Assembly (NCBI RefSeq): GCF_016745235.1
Contig: NZ_JAELVM010000001.1
Location: 1,997,856-2,061,855 of the forward strand
DNA from: Chryseobacterium endalhagicum
GTDB taxonomy: Bacteria; Bacteroidota; Bacteroidia; Flavobacteriales; Weeksellaceae
Length of the DNA stretch: 64,000 nt
Direction of reading: 5' to 3'
The position numbers and the translations under genes were made by a program. The first letter of the stretch is position 1. Each line of letters begins with the position of its first letter. This document shows positions 25,637-34,882 of the stretch, in pieces. The notes beneath the pieces were generated by a model that did no database searches, had not been told where the DNA came from, and saw only the letters and a program-made list of their open reading frames with translations.

Positions 25637-26134
25637 CTATAGGGTTAAAATATAATTCTCGGAGACTTTTTTGAAACCATATTTATTGAAAAAGTGATGG
25701 GCACCCGTATTGTCAATTCCACTTTCAAGCATTAGAAAACTGATATTCCAGTTTTTTGACTCTTCCAGGGCCAGTTTAAGCAGATTACTTCCCAGGGATT
25801 GTCCTCTGAATGACTGATCCAAAAGCATATCTTCCAGTACCGCATAATTTTTATACCCGGTAATACTATTGAAAATCAACATTCCAATGATTGTCCCTGC
25901 TTCATTTTCAGCGACCAGAATCTTTAATTTTGAATTGTGATCCGCATCAAAACCGGAATTAAGCTGGTGGGTCAGTATGGCTTTAAGATCCGGGCTCCAA
26001 TGGTTTGAATCCAACGCTCTTCCGGAAATAATTTCCCCGTGAGAGATGTAAGAATCTGTTTTATGGGCCATAAAAAAATCAACCAGTTCTTCCGTCCGCG
26101 TAGTATCTGTAAGCCATTTCGTGGTATAATTCAT
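25637..26134 (-). CDS. GNAT-family N-acetyltransferase
   Basis: A 165-residue protein with the GNAT acetyl-CoA fold. The signature runs from 'MLLDQSFRGQSLGSNLLKLA' (motif A, with the RGQSLG pyrophosphate loop) to the C-terminal 'NTGAHHFFNKYGFKKVSENY' segment (motif B). It would transfer an acetyl group to an amine on a small molecule or protein; the acceptor is unknown. Its ATG overlaps the stop codon of the upstream lipoprotein gene by one base (TAATG), so translation is probably coupled. The monooxygenase follows 22 bases later. Confidence 0.88.
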   Translation of the reverse strand: MNYTTKWLTDTTRTEELVDFFMAHKTDSYISHGEIISGRALDSNHWSPDLKAILTHQLNSGFDADHNSKLKILVAENEAGTIIGMLIFNSITGYKNYAVLEDMLLDQSFRGQSLGSNLLKLALEESKNWNISFLMLESGIDNTGAHHFFNKYGFKKVSENYILTL

Positions 26135-26727
26135 TATTTTATATTTTTCAGTTCGTTCAGTAGTTGGTTTTGTTTATTGATGAATTTTTCAAGACCATCC
26201 GTTTTCAAAGGATGTGCTTTTTGATATTTTTCGATCTCAGGAAGTGTTTTCCTGATTTTGAAAGCGGTGTACAGATTGCTGATGTTGTCACTGTTGGAAT
26301 TAACTTTGGCGATCAGTTCTTTCACCTTGCTGATTTTAAGATCATATTGGTCGGAGCTCATTTTGATTTCTTTATCCAGCTGTTGTTTCAGGAGAGAATC
26401 CTTAATGGAAGCCGCCTGATTATGGGCATCAAGATAAAAAGACTCGGATTTCCGGAGCGTTTCACCGTAAATATTCAGGACTTTGCTGCTTTCCTGATTT
26501 GTTTCTATGATTTTGTCATCCAGAGCTTTCAGGTTTTTATCGTTTTTGATCAGTTCATAATAAATCTGATCAACCATATCTTCTTTACGGTAACTCTTTA
26601 ATGAACCAGAGACAGATGATTCTGCATTATCCACGGCATTTTCTACAGCGGCACCATTCCTGGGTGTATTTTTTTTACAGGAAAGGAGTGACAGAGCCAA
26701 AACGGAAGCGAAAAGTATTTTTTTCAT
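26134..26727 (-). CDS. Helical lipoprotein of unknown function
   Basis: A 197-residue protein with a lysine start, a hydrophobic stretch and the lipobox LLSC at about 14-17, so it should be lipid-anchored. The mature part is strongly helical and charged, with Lys/Asp/Glu-rich heptads (about 55-190) that suggest a coiled-coil or helical bundle. No known domain was recognised. It heads a three-gene run with the GNAT enzyme (one-base overlap) and the monooxygenase. A link between these three functions is not apparent. Confidence 0.75.
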   Translation of the reverse strand: MKKILFASVLALSLLSCKKNTPRNGAAVENAVDNAESSVSGSLKSYRKEDMVDQIYYELIKNDKNLKALDDKIIETNQESSKVLNIYGETLRKSESFYLDAHNQAASIKDSLLKQQLDKEIKMSSDQYDLKISKVKELIAKVNSNSDNISNLYTAFKIRKTLPEIEKYQKAHPLKTDGLEKFINKQNQLLNELKNIK

Positions 26728-26862
26728 AATTTTTAGATTGGGTGTTGTTACTTATTAGTTGAAGATAGTTCAAAGATTGTTACAGTTGCATTTTAAAGTT
26801 ATTATTTCTCTTGTTTCAGTATTGTTTTTGCTGATTTAGATTTTAAATGATTTTACTGAGTT

Positions 26863-27005
26863 TTTTATCGCAAAGGTAAACAAGGAGATTCATAATGTTT
26901 TAGTTTTAAGATAAACAAAGGCGTTTCACTTATAAAAGTAATACAAGGTGAAGTTTATAATATTTCATTGCTAAGCTTGCACCTTTGTCTATCCTTGCGA
27001 TAAAG
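26863..27005. repeat. Inverted-repeat element of about 143 bp
   Basis: The ends, 26863-26885 and 26982-27005, are imperfect inverted copies. Each begins TTTATCGCAA and continues to AGACAAAGG or AAACAAGG. The internal 95 bases code for nothing. It resembles a small non-autonomous (MITE-like) element in the spacer between a lipoprotein gene and the sigma-factor gene. Confidence 0.6.
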
Positions 27006-27057
27006 AAATAAGTTTTCCAGATTGAAAATGATTGATCTTTAGGATTCGGAATAGAGT

Positions 27058-27089
27058 ACAAAAAAAACGGAGCCTGAAAACAGACTCCG
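27058..27089 (-). terminator. Intrinsic terminator of the sigma-factor gene
   Basis: CGGAGCCTG (27068-27076) and CAGACTCCG (27081-27089) pair with one mismatch around a 4-base loop; an A run at 27058-27067 gives the U-tract in minus-strand RNA. It lies 24 bases after the stop. Confidence 0.85.
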
Positions 27090-27112
27090 CTACATTGTTT
27101 TTACGCTAAAAA

Positions 27113-27979
27113 TTATTTACCTAAATAAGATTTAAGGATCTTGCTTCTGGTATTATGTTTTAGTCTCTTAATTGCTTTTTCTTTGATCTGACGAACTCTC
27201 TCTCTTGTAAGATCGAAAGTTTCACCGATTTCTTCTAAAGTCATCGGGTGTTTTCCGTTCAGTCCGAAGTATAATCTTACCAAATCAGCCTCTCTCGGTG
27301 TTAAAGTATTCAATGCTCTTTCAATCTCAATCTGAAGAGATTCAAGCATCAGATCTTTGTCCGGGCTAGGAGATTCTCCTGAACGCAATACATCATAAAG
27401 ATTAGAATCTTCACCTTCTACTAAAGGCGCATCCATGGACAGGTGTCTTCCGGAGTTTTTCATAGATTCTTTAATATCTTCCTCGCTCATGTCAAGAACT
27501 TCAGCCAATTCTTCCGGAGAAGGTGGTCTTTCATTTTCCTGCTCAAGGTGAGCGTATGCCTTATTGATTTTATTGATGGAACCAATTTTATTCAACGGAA
27601 GCCTTACAATTCTTGACTGTTCAGCTAACGCCTGTAAAATTGACTGACGAATCCACCATACCGCATAAGAGATAAATTTGAAACCTCTAGTTTCATCGTA
27701 CCTTTTTGCTGCTTTCATCAATCCTAAGTTACCTTCATTAATTAAATCGGGTAAAGAAAGACCTTGATTTTGGTATTGCTTGGATACGGAAACTACGAAA
27801 CGAAGGTTGGCTTTGATTAGTTTCTCCAGTGCTGCTCTGTCGCCTGCACGTATTCTTTGTGCCAATTCTACTTCTTCGTCCGCAGTGATCAGTTCCACTT
27901 TACCAATTTCCTGCAAATACTTGTCTAATGAAGCAGTTTCCCTGTTGGTAACCTGCTTAGTGATTTTTAATTGTCTCAT
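27113..27979 (-). CDS. rpoD: Primary RNA polymerase sigma factor (RpoD/SigA)
   Basis: A 288-residue protein, the short form typical of Bacteroidota: region 1.1 is missing. Region 1.2 is in the first 50 residues ([20 protein letters not shown]), region 2 includes '[20 protein letters not shown]' and AVWWIRQSI for promoter melting, region 3 is at about 130-215, and region 4.2 is the helix-turn-helix '[20 protein letters not shown]'. It directs core RNA polymerase to the TTG/TANNTTTG promoters seen across this window. It is monocistronic, with its own terminator. Confidence 0.95.
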   Translation of the reverse strand: MRQLKITKQVTNRETASLDKYLQEIGKVELITADEEVELAQRIRAGDRAALEKLIKANLRFVVSVSKQYQNQGLSLPDLINEGNLGLMKAAKRYDETRGFKFISYAVWWIRQSILQALAEQSRIVRLPLNKIGSINKINKAYAHLEQENERPPSPEELAEVLDMSEEDIKESMKNSGRHLSMDAPLVEGEDSNLYDVLRSGESPSPDKDLMLESLQIEIERALNTLTPREADLVRLYFGLNGKHPMTLEEIGETFDLTRERVRQIKEKAIKRLKHNTRSKILKSYLGK

Positions 27980-28133
27980 CTATTTTTATCCTCAAAAAAG
28001 AGTTACTATATATTATACGTATGAAGTGGTAAAAAGGTTACACCAGTTTTAATTATTTTTTAAATTTATGGGATATGAGAGGGGAGACAACAGATTTCAG
28101 GTTTTTAGAATTGGATGAGCTTTACAATGATTT

Positions 28134-29504
28134 TTATAACTTTTGAATTTTTAAAACTTGTGATACTGAACCTTTTTCCTTAATCTTCAAATAATAGAAT
28201 CCAGCTGCCAGACTGCTAATATCTATCTGCATCTGTTTTCCTTGAAAATGTACTTGCTTAATAAGCTTTCCGCTTATATCCACCAGATCAATCTCTGCGG
28301 CGCCATGATTCAATTTGTTTTGTATCGTGATCGTATTATTGGAAGGAATGGGGCTCGCTACCCAATTGTTTTTAGAGGAAATTGTTTCTCCTGTATCCAG
28401 GCTGGTGGGTGTGGGGTCATATATTTCATAAATTTTATCAATCTTGTTGTTCACATTGTTGGAGTTACTGGTACTTACATATATTTTCCCATTAGGAGCA
28501 GCCAGCACATCTCTTATTCTTCCAAAGCTTACCTCAGGGATGTCCACTTGTGAAATTACAGTGTTTTGATCAGCATTGAAAGTCAGCACATATAAGGCTT
28601 GATTTTTCAGTGAAGCCAGGAGTAATTTATTTTTCCACTGTGGGAAGAGTGGGTGAGTATAAAACTCAATACCGCATACGGCAATCGTTGGGGTCCAGGA
28701 TTTGGCCGGTTCATACACATTGTTGGAGGTGCAGAAAGTGGCCTCTGCAGGTAAATTGCAATAGCCTTCAACGTTGGGCCAGCCATAGTTTCTGCCGGCT
28801 TCTATAATGTTGATCTCGTCATCGTTGCTGGGACCGTGCTCACTGCTAACGAGTTTAGTGCCCATCATAGCCAGTCCTTGCGGATTGCGGTGTCCAAAAC
28901 TCCATACGGCTGATCCGGGTATAGGATTATCGCTGGGGATACTCCCGTCAAGGTTATAACGGAGAATCTTACCGTTCAGTGATGCTGTATTCTGGGGAAA
29001 GCTCAGATCATTGGCATCACCTGTAGTCATATACAGTTTATTATTGCTGATGAGCAAACGGCTGCCATTGTGAATAACATTAGCCTCAATACCATCTTTA
29101 ATCAATCTTTTAAAGGCAAGTACATCTGTAACCGGATTATATTCATATACCACTAATTTTTCACGATAATCATTTCCATTAAGCAGATAATTGTAAGAGC
29201 AGAATACTTCGGGAGTATTAGGGAAATCGGGATGCAGGGCTAAACCAAGCATTCCTCCTTCACCATTGTTGATGGACACATCCTGTTCAAAGATAAGCTG
29301 CTTCATTTCACCGGTAACCGGATTGAGTCTCGAAATGGCACCGTGTCTTTGCGTGAACCAGATACTGCCATCAGGCGCACTCACCATTTCCCACGGAATA
29401 TATAATCCGCTTTTAACTTCTCTTATGGAATAGTCGTTTGTTTGCGCAAAAACTTGAACATTGATACATACAGCAATAGCGAACGTAAAAATTTTTATCA
29501 TCAT
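28134..29504 (-). CDS. Secreted PQQ-type sugar dehydrogenase with T9SS sorting domain
   Basis: A 456-residue exported protein. A signal peptide (to about residue 20, ending FAQ) leads into a six-bladed beta-propeller of the glucose/sorbosone dehydrogenase family (PF07995), with 'GGMLGLALHPDFPN', 'GNDYREKL', 'LSFPQNTASLNGKILRYNLD' and 'FGHRNPQGLAM'-type segments. Residues about 380-456 form a T9SS type A sorting domain (VASPIPSNN..., ...LAAGFYYLKIKEKG), so it should be exported through the type IX system. These enzymes oxidise sugars with PQQ, but the family also contains proteins with other roles. The call for cofactor and substrate is therefore family-level only. Confidence 0.85.
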   Translation of the reverse strand: MMIKIFTFAIAVCINVQVFAQTNDYSIREVKSGLYIPWEMVSAPDGSIWFTQRHGAISRLNPVTGEMKQLIFEQDVSINNGEGGMLGLALHPDFPNTPEVFCSYNYLLNGNDYREKLVVYEYNPVTDVLAFKRLIKDGIEANVIHNGSRLLISNNKLYMTTGDANDLSFPQNTASLNGKILRYNLDGSIPSDNPIPGSAVWSFGHRNPQGLAMMGTKLVSSEHGPSNDDEINIIEAGRNYGWPNVEGYCNLPAEATFCTSNNVYEPAKSWTPTIAVCGIEFYTHPLFPQWKNKLLLASLKNQALYVLTFNADQNTVISQVDIPEVSFGRIRDVLAAPNGKIYVSTSNSNNVNNKIDKIYEIYDPTPTSLDTGETISSKNNWVASPIPSNNTITIQNKLNHGAAEIDLVDISGKLIKQVHFQGKQMQIDISSLAAGFYYLKIKEKGSVSQVLKIQKL

Positions 29505-29812
29505 TTAAATATTTAGTATTCAAATTTATATAAAAAACATATACAAAAAAGAGGTTTTAAATTTTTTAAATTCTGATTTACAATATGTTATGTAGTTTAT
29601 TCTCTAGCTTTCCTGAAAGTGAGAATTTCTATTTATAAAAACCTCGTTTTTTTATATTTCTTTAATTGATTGTTCTTTTCTTTATAATTTAATTTTTTCA
29701 GAAAAGGTATATAAACAAAAAAAAGCGAAACCGAAGTCCCGCTTTTATAGTGAAGAATGAATAATTAAAAATTAAAAATTCTTTTTATGATTTTATTTTG
29801 AACCAGCAACTC
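29505..29812. other. AT-rich intergenic region
   Basis: Contains the terminator at 29719-29747 and otherwise AT-rich sequence with no open frame or repeat of note. Confidence 0.5.
29719..29747 (-). terminator. Intrinsic terminator of the S1/P1 nuclease gene
   Basis: In minus-strand RNA, GCGGGAC-UUCG-GUUUCGC pairs fully with two G-U pairs and is followed by a U run; the stem is flanked by AAAA and TTTT. It lies about 65 bases past the nuclease stop. Confidence 0.75.
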
Positions 29813-30604
29813 TTAAAACAAGTCATTCAATAGTTTCGCCAGTCTCAAACCTCCGTAAAGAAGTTGTCTTTCAAGGGTTTCATTGAATTTATACTGGTAA
29901 TCGTAAGATAATTTTGATCCGTCCGGAGTCTGTGCATAGATCTTATTCGCGATTTTATGAGAATCATACAGCCAGTCTTCAAGAGTTCCGGCCTGGATCT
30001 GTGCTACTTCGTCCTTGGATTTGATATCTAAAAGGGTAGCATATTCCGTGTAGCTGTACTTCTGTGAATCTACCAGTTTCCCGTCCCATACGGAGTGAAG
30101 ATTGGTTTTGTCTCCGAAATACGTCACATTGATTTTGTTTCCTCCAAGATCTTCAGCTCTTCCTACGTGAAGCGGCTGTGCCAGGTCTCCCATAATATGA
30201 ATAAGGAAGATCAAAGCAATTTTTCTATCCTTTTCAGATGTTTTTTCGTCTTTGATCTGGCTGGATAATGTGTTCACCTGGGTATAAAGGCTTGGTCCCG
30301 CCTGCATTTTCAGGTTTTGGTCAAAAGCTTTAAGATCTGTTTGTGGATCGATGTTTACATAGTGCCAAGATGAAGCCTGCTTCCAGACTCCTGTAGTGTC
30401 GGACTTGATGAAATCCGGCCAGTTGGCCCAATAGGCAAGACGTTCCTGACCCATTATTTTTTTGATTCCTCTTCTTGCTTTTCCCGACAAATGGTTTTCT
30501 GCGATCTCTGCAATTACTCTGTGCCCCGTTAATCCCCATGCATAAGAATAAAGTGAAGATGAGATGAATGCTAAAATCAGAATTTTAGAATAAATACTTT
30601 TCAT
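29813..30604 (-). CDS. S1/P1-type nuclease
   Basis: A 263-residue exported nuclease counted from the ATG at 30604; 19 upstream in-frame residues would break the signal peptide, so they were left out. The signal peptide ends before W23, and this Trp is the N-terminal zinc ligand of mature S1/P1 enzymes. The other family zinc ligands are visible: GHR (about 27-29), the HIMGDLAQPLH motif with two His and one Asp, and HSVWD further on. Such enzymes cleave single-stranded DNA and RNA at the 3' side, using three zinc ions. It should be periplasmic or secreted and may supply nucleotides or phosphate. Confidence 0.92.
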   Translation of the reverse strand: MKSIYSKILILAFISSSLYSYAWGLTGHRVIAEIAENHLSGKARRGIKKIMGQERLAYWANWPDFIKSDTTGVWKQASSWHYVNIDPQTDLKAFDQNLKMQAGPSLYTQVNTLSSQIKDEKTSEKDRKIALIFLIHIMGDLAQPLHVGRAEDLGGNKINVTYFGDKTNLHSVWDGKLVDSQKYSYTEYATLLDIKSKDEVAQIQAGTLEDWLYDSHKIANKIYAQTPDGSKLSYDYQYKFNETLERQLLYGGLRLAKLLNDLF

Positions 30605-30981
30605 TATAAATAACATTTTATAAGCTGCAAAGATACGGCCCGGTTTCGGAACCTGTATCAATAATCATCATTTTCTTGACCGGAAAGTGTTAATAAAATT
30701 TAATCTAAATAAAGCACAGCATAGTATAAAATCCTATGGAATCTGAAAATAAATTACAGTATGGATGCTAAATGCTTATATAACAGCTCTAAACTTCAAC
30801 TTGCCTGTCCGGGCATAGAATTCAACTCAAAAGCCGTATTACCGTATTTTTACGGAATTTATCACAGATTATTCCTTTTAATGTCAATAAATTAGTATTT
30901 TTAAGGGAAAATTATAGCCAAATTATTTTTTCAAACTTACGAGATATATTATCTTTACAAGTCAAAATCACAGGAAACACT
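30605..30981. other. Divergent intergenic region ahead of the type VI genes
   Basis: Nothing is coded in about 375 bases. A TATCTTTA element at 30950-30957 (one base off TANNTTTG) lies 25 bases before the tssG-like ATG and is a plausible -7; no TTG is at the standard distance. Confidence 0.4.
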
Positions 30982-31923
30982 ATGTATGAGAATAATATTG
31001 TAGACATGTATTACAATAAGCTGCAGACCGACTTCAAGGCCGAAGCCGTGGCCGTTAATCTTTTAAAGTATCAGCGTGCAGTAAGCAATATATTTATAGA
31101 AAGGATCGGGATCAACGACCGTGCTTATCTGAAGGATATCAAAAGCATTTCGAGCAGCTATCTGGGATTTGACGAGGAAGTTTTTACCATAGAAACTTAC
31201 AGGGAAGGCATTTATGACTATCTTCCGGAAGGTCTTTTTCATCCGCCGTCTTTAGGAGCGTCCAGAAAGAATGTAGACACGGTAGTCCGCGAGATCCGCA
31301 AACAGAAAAGGGTAGAAGACGATGCCCGTAAGTTTTTCCGTCCTTTTGAACTGGAAATCTTTTTTACAGAAATCAGTTCACTGCTTAAAGAATCCGAATT
31401 CGATATTTCAAGCAGTACAGACACGCTGCTGGAAACGGTGAGCGAACTCTGGCCCATGATCAAAATGCTTGATGAACAGAGCGCCTATATTTTCATCTAT
31501 ATTCTGCCTTTTTTCCATCAGATCAGAGGAGACAAAAGATGGTTTGAAAGATGCATGACCGCTTTTCTGCAGGTACCGGTGGAAATCACTTTTGCCCCGA
31601 ATATTATAGACAGAATCGAAAGAAATGACGATTCCATGTTACTTGGGAATTCAAAATTGGGGGTGACTTATATTCCGAGTGGAAGACATATGGACGGCCA
31701 GCGGAACTGGGTAGTGAATATCGGCCCGATTCCTTATACGGAAATGAAAAAATATATTCCCGGAAGCCCGTTCAGAAATGTTCTGCAGGCTTTGTATGAT
31801 TATTTTCTTCCGGTAACGGTAGATGTGGAGGAAAACTTTGTTACGGAGAAACAGGAGTATTCATTCAGTCTGGAAGATGATGACAGAAATGCCAGCCGTC
31901 TCGGATATTCTACATTCCTCTAA
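30982..31923 (+). CDS. Type VI secretion baseplate protein, TssG-like (subtype iii)
   Basis: A 313-residue soluble protein without signal peptide or membrane spans. Its context and several stretches, such as 'TYIPSGRHMDGQRNWVVNIG' at about 231-250 and 'IPGSPFRNVLQALYDYFLPV' near the C-terminus, fit the diverged TssG of the Bacteroidota type VI system, which together with TssF and TssK forms the baseplate wedge. TssG in this subtype is poorly conserved, so the call leans on the tssN and tssK genes that follow. The TssG identity is inference; the co-transcription with TssK is well supported by the 54- and 27-base gaps. Confidence 0.55.
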   Translation: MYENNIVDMYYNKLQTDFKAEAVAVNLLKYQRAVSNIFIERIGINDRAYLKDIKSISSSYLGFDEEVFTIETYREGIYDYLPEGLFHPPSLGASRKNVDTVVREIRKQKRVEDDARKFFRPFELEIFFTEISSLLKESEFDISSSTDTLLETVSELWPMIKMLDEQSAYIFIYILPFFHQIRGDKRWFERCMTAFLQVPVEITFAPNIIDRIERNDDSMLLGNSKLGVTYIPSGRHMDGQRNWVVNIGPIPYTEMKKYIPGSPFRNVLQALYDYFLPVTVDVEENFVTEKQEYSFSLEDDDRNASRLGYSTFL

Positions 31924-31977
31924 AATAATTTGTTATATTTACAACGACCAACCTAGTATAAAATTGAAAAAAAACTA

Positions 31978-32880
31978 ATGGAAATTTCTTCAGTAAAAGG
32001 TATTTTTTTAAGGTATATTTTAATGCCTTTAATTGCGATAATCATGATGTTTGTTCTGGGGCTGATCAGAAAAAACAAACCTGCCATCAAAATGAAAGTG
32101 GTTATTATCTACTTCCTTTTGTGCAGCTTGTGTCTGGCTCTGCCCGGGATTTTTGGTTTTGCCGGAAATCTTTTTAATCCGTACTGGTATCTTATTGCTC
32201 AGGTATTTTATCTTATTTTCGGTATTATCCATGTGAATTTACTGCACAGATATTTCAGAAAGCATATTGATTCTTTGGGAATGAGTATTTTATTTGAATC
32301 TTTATTGTCATTAACGTGTATTGCTTTCGGAGGCTTTTTGTTTACCCTGATCTTCAGCTGGATAAGCAAAGGGCTGGGATATCCGGTAATGGCGGCTACC
32401 AGTGTGGTGATCTTCCTGGTTCCTATGGTATTTTATTACTGCTATGTTCAGTTTATCAGCATTCCTTTTGATATCTATAAAACATGGAGATATTCTCCGG
32501 ATCAGAAACTGCCGGATTTTGAAGGGGCAGATTTCGACAGATTAATGGTACTGAATGTAGAACTGAGTAAAAACCTTGAAGATTCAAACAGATTCAGAAT
32601 TAAAGCTAAAACACTGCCGACCGGAGTAACTTTCGGAGACTGGTTCTACAGAGTAGTGGATGACTATAACCATAAAAACCCTAGCTCTATTATTAATCTT
32701 TCAGATATAGATAAAGAGCCTTATTACTGGATTTTTTACACCAAAAAATCATTTTTCAGTTTCAGAAAGTATATTGATTTCGATCAGGATATCTCTACGA
32801 ACGGTATCTCAGAAAACGAGGTAGTGATCTGCAAAAGAGTGATCCAGCATGCGGAAGAAGGAGTATTGAACAAATCATAA
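31978..32880 (+). CDS. Type VI secretion membrane protein, TssN-like
   Basis: A 300-residue protein with five or six transmembrane helices in the first 160 residues and a soluble C-terminal domain that begins near residue 165 (SIPFDIYKTWRYSPDQKLPD). This architecture and its place between a TssG-like and a TssK gene match TssN, one of the proteins found only in the Bacteroidota (subtype iii) type VI system, where TssN-TssR probably replace the TssJLM membrane complex. It should sit in the inner membrane and dock the baseplate. A near-consensus -7 (TATATTTA at 31934-31941) in the gap upstream may allow separate transcription. Confidence 0.6.
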   Translation: MEISSVKGIFLRYILMPLIAIIMMFVLGLIRKNKPAIKMKVVIIYFLLCSLCLALPGIFGFAGNLFNPYWYLIAQVFYLIFGIIHVNLLHRYFRKHIDSLGMSILFESLLSLTCIAFGGFLFTLIFSWISKGLGYPVMAATSVVIFLVPMVFYYCYVQFISIPFDIYKTWRYSPDQKLPDFEGADFDRLMVLNVELSKNLEDSNRFRIKAKTLPTGVTFGDWFYRVVDDYNHKNPSSIINLSDIDKEPYYWIFYTKKSFFSFRKYIDFDQDISTNGISENEVVICKRVIQHAEEGVLNKS

Positions 32881-32907
32881 TCACAGAAAATTTAAAAAGT
32901 ATTAACT

Positions 32908-34047
32908 ATGATACAGCCTATAAAACATTTTGCAATCAATTGGGTAGATGGGATGAAAGTTTCCCAGAGACACCTTAATGATCAGGATAATTTTTTAATT
33001 GATACCATCAGAGATTCCAGTTCATTGGGAATCAACACATATAATTACGGACTTCTGCCTATTTCCAATGAGTTTACGGACAAAACCATTTTTGATGTTC
33101 ATAATACCGCTACGAATGATGTACAGCTTGTTATCAAAAGATGCAGCGCTATTACTATGGCAGGTTACCGTATCGATTTGAGCGACAGGAGAGTCAGTGT
33201 AAAGTCTCTTGCAAAATCTATGAACGAAGAGCAGGCAGACGGCGATTATTATATTCTGATCTCTGTAAACCCTTTTGATAAGGTACCTTTCGGAGATATT
33301 GACCCTGAAGAAATTCCGCCGCGTCACCCGAATGCACAGCCTAATCATCACATCGAATTACTGCCTGTGACTTCACTGAACAGCAGCTATTCAGGAGGAA
33401 ACTATCTGATCATCGGAAAAGTAGATCTGAAAGCCAATATTGCCCAGGTAGATTCTAATTTTATTCCGCCGTGTACTTCCATTCAGAGCCACCCGGTTTT
33501 GATTGATTATTATAACAACTATGCAAAATCCATAGGAAACCTTCAGCAGTACGCATTCAAGATCATTCAGAAAGCTTCGCATAAGAACCAGAATACGGCC
33601 CTGGCACAAAACGTGAAATTTCTGTGTACCACAATGGTGAATACATTCGGAGATATGTATTTCCAGTTCAGAAATATCATCCCGTGGCAGCCGCCAGTAT
33701 TTTTAATTGAGTCTTTTGCGAGACTGGCCCTTCATCTTTACAATTCCACCCAGCTTCTGGTACCAGCCGAACTTGAGGAAATGCTGAATTACAGCTTGGA
33801 GTGGAGCGAAATTGCCCCTCATACTTTACTGAACCAGCTTTCTATTGTAGCAGAAACCAATTACGACCACCACAATTGCGGGGAACCGTTATTGTACATC
33901 CAGCAGATGCTTCGCAGCCTGGAAATTATTTTCTCCAAATTAAGCGAGCTTGATTATATTGGTCAGAGAAAAGAAAACATCATTGTCAACGAACAGGAAG
34001 TTTCTTCAAACACCAATCCGAAGAGAGGTTGGAGCGTTTTAGATTAA
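32908..34047 (+). CDS. tssK: Type VI secretion baseplate protein TssK
   Basis: A 379-residue soluble protein. The N-terminus holds the family signature in diverged form: WVDGMKVSQRHLNDQD at about 12-27, compared with the usual W-x-E-G-M-x-L-x-x-Q-H-F-x-x-Q-D. The rest has the shell, neck and C-terminal domain layout of TssK. TssK forms the baseplate adaptor that binds TssG/TssF and the membrane complex. It closes the three-gene run, followed directly by a terminator. The sheath (TssB/C), Hcp, VgrG, TssF and ClpV genes are not in this window, so this is a separated module or the end of a longer locus. Confidence 0.75.
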   Translation: MIQPIKHFAINWVDGMKVSQRHLNDQDNFLIDTIRDSSSLGINTYNYGLLPISNEFTDKTIFDVHNTATNDVQLVIKRCSAITMAGYRIDLSDRRVSVKSLAKSMNEEQADGDYYILISVNPFDKVPFGDIDPEEIPPRHPNAQPNHHIELLPVTSLNSSYSGGNYLIIGKVDLKANIAQVDSNFIPPCTSIQSHPVLIDYYNNYAKSIGNLQQYAFKIIQKASHKNQNTALAQNVKFLCTTMVNTFGDMYFQFRNIIPWQPPVFLIESFARLALHLYNSTQLLVPAELEEMLNYSLEWSEIAPHTLLNQLSIVAETNYDHHNCGEPLLYIQQMLRSLEIIFSKLSELDYIGQRKENIIVNEQEVSSNTNPKRGWSVLD

Positions 34048-34066
34048 TAAGAGCAGTTTAAAATAT

Positions 34067-34099
34067 AAATCCCGGGCTTGAAAAAGTCCGGGATTTTTT
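34067..34099 (+). terminator. Intrinsic terminator of the type VI gene run
   Basis: AAATCCCGG (34067-34075) pairs with CCGGGATTT (34088-34096) around a 12-base loop, followed by T6. Confidence 0.88.
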
Positions 34100-34104
34100 A
34101 TGTG

Positions 34105-34221
34105 CTGGTGGCTTCGGGAGCCTCAGCCACCATAAATGCTGTACACAGTATCTTTGTTTCTTTTCTTTATATTTTTCAAAAGCCTTAATTGAAATTGTGG
34201 GAGGCTCCCCGAAGCCACCAG
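34105..34221. repeat. Inverted repeat with 20-bp near-perfect arms
   Basis: Arm one, 34105-34124, and arm two, 34201-34221, are inverted copies that differ by a single inserted G. About 76 AT-rich bases lie between them. Arm one also contains a local hairpin (GGTGGC with GCCACC at 34126-34131). It sits between convergent genes and looks like a small dispersed element. Confidence 0.8.
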
Positions 34222-34226
34222 AACCA

Positions 34227-34880
34227 CTATTTCTTCACCAGAATAATCTCAGTAGCCTTTCTGCTGATGGTTTCTTTATGGCTGCCAATTTCTATCGTCA
34301 TGGATTTGTCAAAATCTTCAATCTTAATGACTTTAATTTTGGTATTCAGAAGCAGCTTTCTTTCATTTAAATAGCTCAGGAAACCATCATCCGAAAGCGT
34401 AACTGACGCAAAAACGACTGTTTCTCCGGGTTTACAGGCACTCAGTTTCTGCAGGTCCTGCGAGATAATATTGCCGTCTTTATCAGGAATAGGTTCTCCG
34501 TGGGGATCAAATTTCGGATAATCCAGGATCTCATCCATTTTATCAAAAAATACCTGTGAATGTACATGTTCAAGCTGTTCTGCAATTTCATGAACATTTT
34601 CCCAGCCAAAGTTCATTTTTTTTACAAGAAACATCTCTGTAAGCCTGTGCTTGCGGACTACCAGAGCGGCTTCACGTTTTCCGCTTTCTGTAACGACCAG
34701 CGGCTTATACGTTTCATAAATGACCCATTTTTTATCTGCAAATTTCTTCATCATGTTATTCACGCTGGGCATTTTCACATTTAAAAATTTGCTGAGTTCA
34801 TTGATCGTCACTTTCCCTTCATTGTCAACTAAATGAAACAAAGCCTTCAGATAATTCTCTTCTGTTAATGTTGTTCTCAA
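34227..34880 (-). CDS. DtxR/MntR-family metal-dependent regulator
   Basis: A 217-residue protein. The N-terminal winged helix-turn-helix covers about 1-65, with 'VNNMMKKFADKKWVIYE' as the recognition region. The metal-binding dimerisation domain follows at about 70-140 and holds H, E and H residues in the 'HEIAEQLEHVHS' stretch and 'DPHGEPIPDKDG', as in DtxR family members. The C-terminal FeoA-like SH3 domain is at about 150-217. Such proteins repress iron or manganese uptake when metal is bound. The start codon is TTG; no ATG precedes the fold. A perfect 8-bp dyad at 34883-34912 lies on its own promoter, so self-regulation is likely. Iron versus manganese cannot be told. Confidence 0.88.
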   Translation of the reverse strand: MRTTLTEENYLKALFHLVDNEGKVTINELSKFLNVKMPSVNNMMKKFADKKWVIYETYKPLVVTESGKREAALVVRKHRLTEMFLVKKMNFGWENVHEIAEQLEHVHSQVFFDKMDEILDYPKFDPHGEPIPDKDGNIISQDLQKLSACKPGETVVFASVTLSDDGFLSYLNERKLLLNTKIKVIKIEDFDKSMTIEIGSHKETISRKATEIILVKK

Positions 34881-34882
34881 AA

